From a virus, in IMG/VR virus record IMGVR_UViG_3300018080_008436, positions 184,998 through 248,997 of that record: a stretch of 64,000 nt of DNA; one strand, written 5' to 3'. Made by a program: the position numbers and the translations under genes. Of this stretch, positions 14,992 to 23,570 are shown piece by piece (positions within the stretch are counted from its first letter, which is position 1; the number at the start of each line of letters is the position of its first letter). The notes below the pieces were generated by a model. It was given only the letters and a program-made list of their open reading frames with translations. It made no database searches and was not told the DNA's origin.

Positions 14992-16034
14992 GAGTTCTAG
15001 TTACTGGAATGATTGCAGGTCTTGGTGAAGAACAGTATATCAAGAAAGTCATCAACCTCGGAAAGGATGATGGAGTTTGCATCCAATACTACAACCTTCT
15101 TAAATGCCTTCAATCGACTTCTGGGACCAATCGACTCATGGGGGCAACCAACTACCTGTTTGAGGTTCTAAGAGAGCGAGAATACGCTAAAATCGGTTGT
15201 GCGCTTGCAGATGATGACTGCGAGAACGCAATTATAAGAGTTCCTGCAACAATTGCCTGGAATCATGTCAACCACAAGCTCAAAGACCACAAAATCATCA
15301 AAGAGATTATTAAACCTGATGTGGTCGTTACTTTGATTGATGCGGAGTGGACAATTCGGAAAAGATTGGGGCAGGGGCATTTCAACGATCCATTTCGCAA
15401 ACAAATCAATGAAGAGAACCCATCTATTCAACATGTGTTACGTTGGATGAATGAAGAGGTTAGTTTGTCTGAAGATTGGGCAAAATATTTTGGTGTTCCT
15501 CATTATGTCATTCCCATGGCTCAACATCCTTGGTCTTTGTATAAATTAATCAAACATCCAAATATCCCATCCTTTTACGTTTCGTACTCGATGACTCATG
15601 CAGATGATGAAGCTCGTAAAAAAATTAATGAGGTTGTTTTAAAACTTTGTGATTATGGACTGGTAATTGATCCTCAAGCAATTGAAATTGGTCATCAGAA
15701 GATGAGTTCTTTGGACAAAGAATTCACTTACTCCTTTACTGTTCATAGAGACTTACACTGGTTTGTTGGTAAAGTTGATTCTGTTGTTGCGATCCATCCA
15801 TATGATACAAAACCTCCTTTGTCCACTGGTATGATGGATGAGTTAGGTCATGCCAGGGATTATATGAAGAATAGATATATGATTTTCCCACCTGAGCATT
15901 TGAGTCCATTCACTACCAACAGTTATGTTGACAAAGGATGTGTATTTAAAGATGCTAAGTCATTCTTCATCGCTCTTGAAGAAGAAGGGTATGAACAACT
16001 GGAAGATTTGTCAAATTTGGAGTTAGAAAAATGA
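14988..16034 (+). CDS. Hypothetical protein, 348 aa, N-terminal nucleotide-fold-like
   Basis: I take the ATG at 14988 (MRVLVTGMIAGLGEEQYIKK), which overlaps the upstream stop and follows GAGG. The N-terminus is a Rossmann/P-loop-like strand-turn but lacks a GKS/T motif. Near the C-terminus, VVAIHPYDTKPPLSTGMMDE followed by LGHA resembles the S-x-G-x-x-x-E loop of nucleoside deoxyribosyltransferase-type folds. A two-domain nucleotide enzyme is a possibility; I cannot assign a function. Confidence 0.55.
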   Translation: MRVLVTGMIAGLGEEQYIKKVINLGKDDGVCIQYYNLLKCLQSTSGTNRLMGATNYLFEVLREREYAKIGCALADDDCENAIIRVPATIAWNHVNHKLKDHKIIKEIIKPDVVVTLIDAEWTIRKRLGQGHFNDPFRKQINEENPSIQHVLRWMNEEVSLSEDWAKYFGVPHYVIPMAQHPWSLYKLIKHPNIPSFYVSYSMTHADDEARKKINEVVLKLCDYGLVIDPQAIEIGHQKMSSLDKEFTYSFTVHRDLHWFVGKVDSVVAIHPYDTKPPLSTGMMDELGHARDYMKNRYMIFPPEHLSPFTTNSYVDKGCVFKDAKSFFIALEEEGYEQLEDLSNLELEK

Positions 16035-16345
16035 TCATTGATGCAAACACTGAATTCGAAGTTCATCTTCTGGAAGACGATGAAAGGACTGGGATGAAAA
16101 AAGGTGACATCCTTTATCCCAAAGGAGTGTATTGGAACAAAGGTAACCTCATTGTCGTTGGTAGCACTGTTGTTGACAATACCACCAGATTGTCTTTCCC
16201 AAAAGAAAATGTAGAAGTCAGAATATCAAATGGTTTACACCATGTCTGGACTGTTGGAAAACATTTGAAGTTATATGCTGATCGGGATGAAAAATTGTGT
16301 TCTTGTAATGGAAGTATTCATATATTAAATTTTGGATGTCATTAA
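16031..16345 (+). CDS. Hypothetical protein, 104 aa
   Basis: Overlaps the previous gene by 4 nt (ATGA). Beta-rich (GDILYPKGVYWNKGNLIVVG) with a late CSC pair. No family recognised. Confidence 0.6.
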   Translation: MIIDANTEFEVHLLEDDERTGMKKGDILYPKGVYWNKGNLIVVGSTVVDNTTRLSFPKENVEVRISNGLHHVWTVGKHLKLYADRDEKLCSCNGSIHILNFGCH

Positions 16346-16356
16346 AGGAGTGAATC

Positions 16357-17337
16357 ATGAAGAGAATTATTTTTTTTTGTTTGGCGGTAATTTGTGTAAC
16401 AGTATTTGCGAAAGATGAGAACAAATACAGATCGATCTCTTTGTATGAAGAGAATGACATTGTTGCAGGCACTGACCTTGACTATACAAATGGTTTCAGG
16501 TTACAGTACATCAGTAGTGATATTGAGACCTGGGACTTGCCAGACTGGGCCATCAAAATTGGCAAGAATCTTCCGTTATTCAATCATGAAGGTTACAAAA
16601 ACAATATTGGGATCGGATTTGGTCAGGATATGTACACTCCTACCGATATTGAAGATTTCAATTTAAGAGAAGATGACAGGCCATACGCAGGATGGCTGTA
16701 TTTAGCCTTTAGTCTACATCATAAAGACGAAAATGATTTACATAAGTTGGAGTTGACGTTGGGAGTTGTTGGTCCTTACTCATTAGCTTGTGATACCCAA
16801 AAAACAATTCATGAGTGGATTGATTCAAGAAACCCAAATGGTTGGGATCATCAGTTGGGTAATGAGTTCGGCTTGAACCTATCTTATGAATTCCGCAAGA
16901 AGTATCTTTTCTTAGATAATTGGGTTGATGTTATCCCTAGTGCTAAGGTTAGTATTGGTAACGTTTCAACATATTTAGCAACTGGAACTACTGTTCGTTG
17001 TGGATATAACTTGCCGAATGATTTTCATAGCAACAGGATTAGTTCTTCTGGGTTTGCTTTGCCAACCAATTACAGCAACAAAGGGGATTGGAGTGTTTAT
17101 ATTTTTGGCAATGTAACTGGATATGCAGTTGCTAGAGACATCTTCTTGGATGGAAATACCTTTGAGGACAGTCATAGCGTCGATAAGAAGCATTTTAAGG
17201 CCGAATTCGAGCTAGGAGTCGGGATGAGCTACAAACGCTTTTTTATGACCTATACAAGGGTTTATAAGACGAAAGAGTATGATACTCAGGAAAAGAATCA
17301 TACTTATGGATCTGTAAACCTTGGATTCAGGTTCTAA
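16357..17337 (+). CDS. Lipid A 3'-O-deacylase-like outer-membrane protein (LpxR family)
   Basis: 326 aa with a signal peptide (MKRIIFFCLAVICVTVFA) and AGGAG upstream. LpxR-family blocks: LYEENDI, DLDYTNGFRLQY, GFGQDMYTPTDIED, DDRPYAGWLYLAFS, LGVVGP, QKTIHEW and NGWDHQLGNE, ending in a beta-strand with terminal Phe (NLGFRF), the usual sign of an outer-membrane barrel. Family members remove the 3'-acyloxyacyl chain of lipid A at the outer membrane. In a phage it could remodel host LPS during infection, for example against superinfection; that role is inference. Confidence 0.85.
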   Translation: MKRIIFFCLAVICVTVFAKDENKYRSISLYEENDIVAGTDLDYTNGFRLQYISSDIETWDLPDWAIKIGKNLPLFNHEGYKNNIGIGFGQDMYTPTDIEDFNLREDDRPYAGWLYLAFSLHHKDENDLHKLELTLGVVGPYSLACDTQKTIHEWIDSRNPNGWDHQLGNEFGLNLSYEFRKKYLFLDNWVDVIPSAKVSIGNVSTYLATGTTVRCGYNLPNDFHSNRISSSGFALPTNYSNKGDWSVYIFGNVTGYAVARDIFLDGNTFEDSHSVDKKHFKAEFELGVGMSYKRFFMTYTRVYKTKEYDTQEKNHTYGSVNLGFRF

Positions 17338-17358
17338 CTTGAACTACTAGATTCTAAT

Positions 17359-17421
17359 TCATCTAAATCAATGCTGATCGTTATTCTCTTTCATCTAAAT
17401 CAGTGCTGATCGTTATTCTCT
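17359..17421. repeat. 31-bp tandem direct repeat at the end of a fibre gene
   Basis: Two copies of TCATCTAAATCARTGCTGAT plus CGTTATTCTCT (17359-17389 and 17391-17421) differing at one base. The second copy encodes the last codons of the minus-strand gene, and the first lies across and just past its stop. Confidence 0.85.
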
Positions 17422-18919
17422 CGATATCGGCAGTTAGTCCACCTCCACCATTTAGGCGAACTCCAAATCGAGGTGCGAGGGTTTGTTTTGTTGTTGATAT
17501 TGTTTCTGAATACCTTACTACGTCATCAACTATATATTGGATATGAAATCCATCCTTTATTATTTTCAGTGAATACGTTGTTTTAGCGGTTTCAAATGAT
17601 GATACGACCTGTGTTCCAGAAGAGTTGACAACTCTAATCCAATGATTTCCCCCAGTATTAGCCAAAATGCTAATAATCATATTGCTAGTATTAACGAGGT
17701 AAAGATTTATCTGATCATAGTTTCCACTTGCATTAGGAAGAGAGACGTTAGAGTAGTCAACCTCGAATGAATAATCGTTGAAGTCAAATGCTGGATTTGC
17801 ATTTTTCAATTGGAAACTTGTATATCTAGAAGAAAGCCCCGTATCATTAATTACTATTTTCCCTCCAGAAACATTCCACAATGTTACTTCGTCATTTGGT
17901 TCATTGTACTTTTGGTCAGTAAGTGATGTACCTGGGAATTCATCAGATAAATCATCTAAAAGATATCTACTTGCCTGATCTACAGCAATTGCGTCGAAAT
18001 CTGCACTTTTATCTTCTGCCCAACCAATAACAGTTTGTACCCATGCAGGTCCAGATGTACCTCCTTGATGTCTTCCCATGCTACTTCCAGCGGTAGTGCT
18101 AGTTGAAGCAAGAGATATATTTTCAGTATCAATTCCAAACATTTGTATTTTACTACTAGATCCATTAAATAATCCCATACAAAGTGCCGATCCTTCACTA
18201 AGTGCCCTTGCAGTTCCAATACCACCTGCGCCACCATCATACAAATTCCAACTCCAAGAGCCAAAACTGTTGCTCTGCACATTACAATAATTACCTGTTG
18301 AAGGGGCATTATCAATAATATAATTAGCTTGACTTCCATTTTGCCTAATTGCTCTTGTCGCATAGGTATAGGTTGTTCCAACTACTGTCGTATCAGTATT
18401 AACTAAAGCACTAGTACTAGCATTAACCTTGATAAAAGCATAACCCCAAGGGTCTTTGTTGACAACTCCACTTTCACAAATTGTACTGGCGGTTCCACTT
18501 CCATTCCTAGTCAAATCTTTTCCATTAACAGACTGATCATACCAAGTTATAACAACACCATTTGTTCCAGAACAAAATGTTTCTATAGCGTCAATATCTA
18601 CATGTCCAGTTCCGTCAGCATAAAAATCTTGAGAGGAAGTATCGCTAGTTCTTTCGACTTCAATTAATGGACCTGAATAACTTGGGTTTTCTTGCCAAAG
18701 TGAGTATATTTTATCTCCATCTGATAAAATTGGAGTGGGTCCATCAGAAGAAGAACTAGATGAACTCTCCAAAGCACACTCCAAGCAAAAATCATAAGTT
18801 CCGCCAATTTCAGATGGTTCTGCATTTTTGGAGCTTGTTGTCTCACCAATATACTTATAGCAAACTCCATTTATTTTAATAGATGGTCCATGATAATCAT
18901 CAAATATCTTATCTGCCAT
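17381..18919 (-). CDS. Fibre protein: Cys anchor, Ser linker, lectin-like domains, 512 aa
   Basis: Start at 18919 (MADKIFDDYHGPSIKINGVC), matching the anchor of its paralogues. Order: ~50-residue anchor with CY...CLEC, short polyserine linker (SSSSSSSDG), then two beta-sandwich-like regions. One carries VVITWYDQSVNGKDL, a concanavalin/LamG-like lectin signature; the other starts LSDEFPGTSLTDQKYN. Probably a virion adhesin subunit whose anchor fixes it to the particle (inference). It ends in the 31-bp duplication. Confidence 0.75.
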   Translation of the reverse strand: MADKIFDDYHGPSIKINGVCYKYIGETTSSKNAEPSEIGGTYDFCLECALESSSSSSSDGPTPILSDGDKIYSLWQENPSYSGPLIEVERTSDTSSQDFYADGTGHVDIDAIETFCSGTNGVVITWYDQSVNGKDLTRNGSGTASTICESGVVNKDPWGYAFIKVNASTSALVNTDTTVVGTTYTYATRAIRQNGSQANYIIDNAPSTGNYCNVQSNSFGSWSWNLYDGGAGGIGTARALSEGSALCMGLFNGSSSKIQMFGIDTENISLASTSTTAGSSMGRHQGGTSGPAWVQTVIGWAEDKSADFDAIAVDQASRYLLDDLSDEFPGTSLTDQKYNEPNDEVTLWNVSGGKIVINDTGLSSRYTSFQLKNANPAFDFNDYSFEVDYSNVSLPNASGNYDQINLYLVNTSNMIISILANTGGNHWIRVVNSSGTQVVSSFETAKTTYSLKIIKDGFHIQYIVDDVVRYSETISTTKQTLAPRFGVRLNGGGGLTADIERITISTDLDERE

Positions 18920-18923
18920 AATT

Positions 18924-20456
18924 TTACCAATTATCTCCTCTTTCCCAAGTGTAAGTAATGTTCCCAGGAGTAGTAAATGAACCAAATTGATTGTCGTTTA
19001 TGCGATAGTCACTTTTACTTCCAAGTGGAGCATCCAAACCAACAGTAAAACTTCTGGTTGTAAATGTTTGAGTTGTTGCAGGTCCGAATCTCTGAGCAGA
19101 ATAAATGTTCCCATCTCTTAGTTTAACAAGATTGAAGTATTGTTTAAACGTAAATGTCCCATTGTCATAAAGATTATATGATCTTTGAATCTCAAGATAA
19201 CGTGGGGGATGATCTGAAACATTTCTCCATTCTTCTTTATATATAAAAGTAGAGAAAGGTGATGCAGGTGGAGTATATAAACTATATCCGCCTGAACTTG
19301 CACAAACTCTTTTCTTAACACCATTGTCTGTAGGTAAATTCCAAGTCTCCCCACACCAATCTATCGTTTCTGTTGCGCCTGCATTTGAAACAGTAAGTAT
19401 CATATCAGGTTCACTATTTGGGCAACTAACTGGCCCAGGAAGATCTCCTCCAGATTCACTTGAAGAACTCTCAGATGCAGAACTCTCAGATGCAGAACTC
19501 TCAGATTGGCTAGATGAACTTGAACTACGCGCTCCACATTCAAAACATGCAAAGCCAATAACATTTCTATAGCTTGCATTAGGGTTATTTTTATATCCTG
19601 TCCTATCTACAGAAACAACATTTGAGCTAATTCTTGATCCCCCAGTATCATTACATTTTTGATTTATGTATTCATCTATACTGTTCTCAACTGCGGCGAT
19701 AGCTTCTTCTTCAGTTTCATATGTATTAGGACCAGCAGTAAATGGTCCCCATGAAGTTTGATATGTTGGAGTTTGATATGGAGCATCATTTTGATCACAA
19801 ACAGTACATTCTGGAGTCATTGCCTCATAGAACTCTCTTGACTCTAATTGAGGTGCTCCTTGGCTACAAGGATTAATATAGAATATATTGTGCTGATCGA
19901 CAATATTATCAAATCCGCCAGTTCCAGTCCAGTTATCTAATATCCAAGTTTCAAGTGCCCAATCTTCTCCGACAGTCCCTCCCCTAAACAACTCTCCAAT
20001 CTGCCAATAACATTCTTCTCCGTCTGCCAAAACAGGCCATGTCGCTGATGAATCTGAGAAATCGCAAGTATTCACGTCAAATCCAACAAACCAAATGCTG
20101 TACGCTTCTTGTGAACTTTCTGACACTTCACTTTGTTGATCTCCATCTCCTGACTCAGATGACTCTGAAACTTCTGATTCTGATCCTGTTGAAAGAGAAT
20201 TTGACCATGAACTCATGGAGACGCTACTTCTGGATACACTAGATAATGAAGAAGAAACATTTCCTTCTGATTCTGAACTAGCTGAACTAGTTGAAGATGA
20301 ACTTTCAATATCACATGCAAGACATGAATCAAATGTTCCTTCTATTTCAAATGGATATGTATTAACGGCTTCAGTCACTTCGCCTATGTAATTATAACAG
20401 ATACCATCTATTTTGACGGATACTCCTTGATATTCTTTAAAAACTTTCATCGCCAT
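18924..20456 (-). CDS. Fibre protein: Cys anchor, Ser linkers, C-terminal Cys domain, 510 aa
   Basis: Starts MAMKVFKEYQGVSVKIDG after AAGGAG. Anchor with CLACDIE, a long Ser/Glu linker, a unique central domain (WFVGFDVNTCDFSDSSATWP...), a second linker (SSSSSSQSESSASESS), and a C-terminal domain beginning CPNSEPDMILTVSNAG. That end is distantly related to the C-terminal domains of the genes at 20467 and 39143. Likely receptor-binding or decoration fibre; function inferred from layout. Confidence 0.7.
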   Translation of the reverse strand: MAMKVFKEYQGVSVKIDGICYNYIGEVTEAVNTYPFEIEGTFDSCLACDIESSSSTSSASSESEGNVSSSLSSVSRSSVSMSSWSNSLSTGSESEVSESSESGDGDQQSEVSESSQEAYSIWFVGFDVNTCDFSDSSATWPVLADGEECYWQIGELFRGGTVGEDWALETWILDNWTGTGGFDNIVDQHNIFYINPCSQGAPQLESREFYEAMTPECTVCDQNDAPYQTPTYQTSWGPFTAGPNTYETEEEAIAAVENSIDEYINQKCNDTGGSRISSNVVSVDRTGYKNNPNASYRNVIGFACFECGARSSSSSSQSESSASESSASESSSSESGGDLPGPVSCPNSEPDMILTVSNAGATETIDWCGETWNLPTDNGVKKRVCASSGGYSLYTPPASPFSTFIYKEEWRNVSDHPPRYLEIQRSYNLYDNGTFTFKQYFNLVKLRDGNIYSAQRFGPATTQTFTTRSFTVGLDAPLGSKSDYRINDNQFGSFTTPGNITYTWERGDNW

Positions 20457-20466
20457 AATTTACTCC

Positions 20467-23061
20467 TTAGCATCCCCATCCTGAGGTTCCGCCATCGCCT
20501 CTTGCCCAAGATATAGTTATTCCATCATTAGTCGTCACTTTCCCTCCAAACATGTTGTTGCCAATTGCTCCATCCAAAGTAAATAAAGAAGCTCTCCCAG
20601 AGTGAGTTGACATATTATTAGTATGATTTGTTGTTGTCTGAGTAGAAGTTCCCCCAGTAGTCTTAATTCTTCTAAACTCTGCTGTATGTCCATTGTATGA
20701 GTCGATGTATTTGGATACAAAAACACGTTGATATGCTTGTGTCGGATGATATTGTGTAGTTGAGCCATACCTACCCTGCAATTGGAGAGAGTCTTTACTA
20801 TTTGACAAAGAGAATCCAGCCCACGACTCCTCAGAAATAATCGTTCCAGTTCCTCCTGTGGTACAATTATAGGAACCACAAATCTCTTTAGTTTCTCCAT
20901 TTGTCCATTCGCATCCCATGAAAGTTTTAGTGCCTCCACCAGAGAATGTCAGGGTAACATTAACTTTGGGGTTATCTTCATTTGTTACATCACATGCTTC
21001 ATCACATCTTTCTAGTGCGGCTTGTGACTCTGAAGAGCTTGATGAACTTACATTACCTTCAGATTCGGATGACTCTGAAGATGATGATTCACTAACTGAA
21101 CTATCTGAGTATCCATCAGATGATTCTGAACTACTTGATGAGTTATCGTCTTGTTTCCAAATATAAGTGTCACCAGCGCCTCCCTTCTCCCAAGAAATAA
21201 CAGTTCCATCATCAAGAGTGACAGACGCTTTCATAGCAGGCCATTGGACTTGGGGCAACAGCCTCATAAGAGTGGAGCTTGGAAAATCTGGTTGATTTTC
21301 CGTCATTCCATTATAGCCTTTACTTATCTGATACGAGTTTCTGACTACAGTTGGGTTGTCTGAAGGGAAGTGATTAATATGACTCAAATCAACATTATAG
21401 TTGCTGTCATAGAAAAACTTAATTCTTCCATCAAATCTATAGGTTGATGGAGAATTAATATACAAATCTCCCTTGAAATAGAAATCCTTACTGGCAGTAT
21501 TCCAATATTCACCATTCGCATTAACACTATAAGAATCTGGGCAAATTGCTTTAGTTTCGCCGCTAGACCAGTCACAACCTAAGAATGTCTTTGTCCCGCC
21601 ACCAGAGAATGTCATCGTTACGTTGATTCTTGGATAGTCAGAATTATTACTAACATCACAACGGCATTCTTCAACTTCTGAAGATGAAGATGAACTCACA
21701 TTGCCTTCAGATTCAGATGACTCTGAAGAGCTATTAGAACTATCTGAATAACCTTCCGAACTGGAAGATTCTGAATAACCTTCAGAACTGGAGGAACTCG
21801 AACTTTGTGGGTTGTCGTAAAAATATCCAGGAGTTGTTCCAGTACCAGCATTCCAGACATTTCCACTATTCAATGGATATACCTCATTTGCATCTCCATA
21901 AAAGGTCCATGAAGCAAGAGTATCAACTATTGATGTATGTATTGCCCAGTAATTATTACCACTATCTTCACCATAGAATAAATAAACCCCAGTACCATTT
22001 TGATAAACTGGATATCCATTATGAGTTTGATCTGTCTTATTATATGCTCCATTGAAATTAGGAGGACGACCTTCCATTGCGCCGATATCCCATGCAGAAC
22101 CTTGAGGTCTAGAAGTTCCAATAGCATCAGTACTAAATGATCCAATAGTTGTGCCAGCGTCCCTGATATCTCCTCCTATTTTAGGGACAACATTAGTTCC
22201 AGGATTTTCAAAACAATTAGCCGCTGTCTTTTGGATAATATTGCCTGATCCCAACCAATCATCCGCTGTATCATCTGAAGAACAACAATAGGTTTGAGTG
22301 ATGGTTTGGGTAACTGTCCCTGAAGTGAACGCACTAAAATCAAAAGATGGACCTATAGACACGTTGTTTGTGGAAGTAACCGTTGATGTGACTGTTCCCG
22401 TCCCGTAATTCAGGCACTGAAAATAAAAACCATAATTACAATCACCTGTATTATATATGGTGTTATTAAACAAGTTTGCTGTCAACGATGAATCATTTGT
22501 ACTGGACCCAAAAGACTGAAGCCCGACACCTGCACCGTTTGCTGAACTTGATTCGTGGTATACAATACAATTCCTTATTGTAGCCGAAGTTGTGCTGTTA
22601 ACAGAAGCCATGAAGAAGAAATTGTTGATATTAGTTATCGAATTTGATATTCTAGTCACACAACCATCTATAATGGCTCCAGTCAATGTGCTTCCAGTTT
22701 GGTGCTGAACCTGCACAAGGGTAGATACAGAACCCGAAAAATCCGCATTAATCCTAATCCCTTCCACTCTGGTATAACTTGTTCGAACACCTATACCCAC
22801 TGATGAGTTAACCACACTAATATAAGCCCCATTCAAAGATGTCGTACCATCATGCCGATGACCAGATGCCGCATAAATGCGAGGATAGAGGGAAACCGTT
22901 GGGGTCGCCGTCCAACTCTGCATGTCAATAATACCCATATCAAATCCAGAATAGCATTCAGCCCACTGATCAGCACTTGCTTGATCATCAGCCCAGTTTT
23001 CCCAAGCTTGCAAGGTACTAAAATCACCACCGCTACTTTTAATTGTTTTTACTGTTGCCAT
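20467..23061 (-). CDS. Beta-helix fibre with two Ser-linked repeat domains, 864 aa
   Basis: No anchor module. The N-terminal ~350 residues look like a right-handed parallel beta-helix (SSGGDFSTLQAWENWAD, repeated N-x-x-I strands) closing with DAIGTSRPQGSAWDIGAMEG; the gene at 48689 ends in the same way. Two homologous domains follow Ser/Glu linkers: NVTMTFSGGGTKTFLGCDW and NVTLTFSGGGTKTFMGCEW. Beta-helices of this type occur in phage tailspikes and polysaccharide lyases; no catalytic residues can be assigned. Confidence 0.7.
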   Translation of the reverse strand: MATVKTIKSSGGDFSTLQAWENWADDQASADQWAECYSGFDMGIIDMQSWTATPTVSLYPRIYAASGHRHDGTTSLNGAYISVVNSSVGIGVRTSYTRVEGIRINADFSGSVSTLVQVQHQTGSTLTGAIIDGCVTRISNSITNINNFFFMASVNSTTSATIRNCIVYHESSSANGAGVGLQSFGSSTNDSSLTANLFNNTIYNTGDCNYGFYFQCLNYGTGTVTSTVTSTNNVSIGPSFDFSAFTSGTVTQTITQTYCCSSDDTADDWLGSGNIIQKTAANCFENPGTNVVPKIGGDIRDAGTTIGSFSTDAIGTSRPQGSAWDIGAMEGRPPNFNGAYNKTDQTHNGYPVYQNGTGVYLFYGEDSGNNYWAIHTSIVDTLASWTFYGDANEVYPLNSGNVWNAGTGTTPGYFYDNPQSSSSSSSEGYSESSSSEGYSDSSNSSSESSESEGNVSSSSSSEVEECRCDVSNNSDYPRINVTMTFSGGGTKTFLGCDWSSGETKAICPDSYSVNANGEYWNTASKDFYFKGDLYINSPSTYRFDGRIKFFYDSNYNVDLSHINHFPSDNPTVVRNSYQISKGYNGMTENQPDFPSSTLMRLLPQVQWPAMKASVTLDDGTVISWEKGGAGDTYIWKQDDNSSSSSESSDGYSDSSVSESSSSESSESEGNVSSSSSSESQAALERCDEACDVTNEDNPKVNVTLTFSGGGTKTFMGCEWTNGETKEICGSYNCTTGGTGTIISEESWAGFSLSNSKDSLQLQGRYGSTTQYHPTQAYQRVFVSKYIDSYNGHTAEFRRIKTTGGTSTQTTTNHTNNMSTHSGRASLFTLDGAIGNNMFGGKVTTNDGITISWARGDGGTSGWGC

Positions 23062-23073
23062 AAATTATCTCTT

Positions 23074-23556
23074 TTAACTAGATGAGCTACTTTCATCCTC
23101 CGTCATATCTGTCAAATTAAATGGATTTCCTGGTTGCTCTGCTGTTTTCTTCTTCCTCAAAACGGGAGTCTCTGTTTCTCTGTCATTCATAGCGCTCTCA
23201 GTCGTTCCTAGTAATCCTAGTGTGGCCACTGACATTAGGTCTCTTCTAAATCTATATTTAGAACGAGTTGTCATTACTGGACTTGACAATCCGTCAGATG
23301 ATTCGGATTCTGAACCAGAATTTAAAACTTCATCATATTGGGCATATGGATAAACAGCAACTGGATGAGGTTCTCCTGCATCATATTTCGCTTGCAATTC
23401 GGCTTCCAAAACTTCATCCTCTATTGCTATTCTTAGAAAATATGCTTTTTCTAGATCACTCCAATCGCTATGATCTAATTTCACACAAATTATATCGTTC
23501 TGTTTTTTAATATTTTTATCTGTTGGTCTATTGTCAACTAATGCTATGAGTCCCAT
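23074..23556 (-). CDS. Small protein paralogous to 48277-48678, 160 aa
   Basis: Starts MGLIALVDNRPTDKNIKKQN, contains VAVYPYAQYD, and ends FNLTDMTEDESSSSS. The gene at 48277 has MALIALVNN, QIVYPYAVFD and FKLTDLTE in the same places. Each member lies beside fibre genes, so an assembly or attachment role is possible. It has a short Ser/Glu insertion in the middle. Confidence 0.65.
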   Translation of the reverse strand: MGLIALVDNRPTDKNIKKQNDIICVKLDHSDWSDLEKAYFLRIAIEDEVLEAELQAKYDAGEPHPVAVYPYAQYDEVLNSGSESESSDGLSSPVMTTRSKYRFRRDLMSVATLGLLGTTESAMNDRETETPVLRKKKTAEQPGNPFNLTDMTEDESSSSS

Positions 23557-23570
23557 AATTTTACCTCTTT

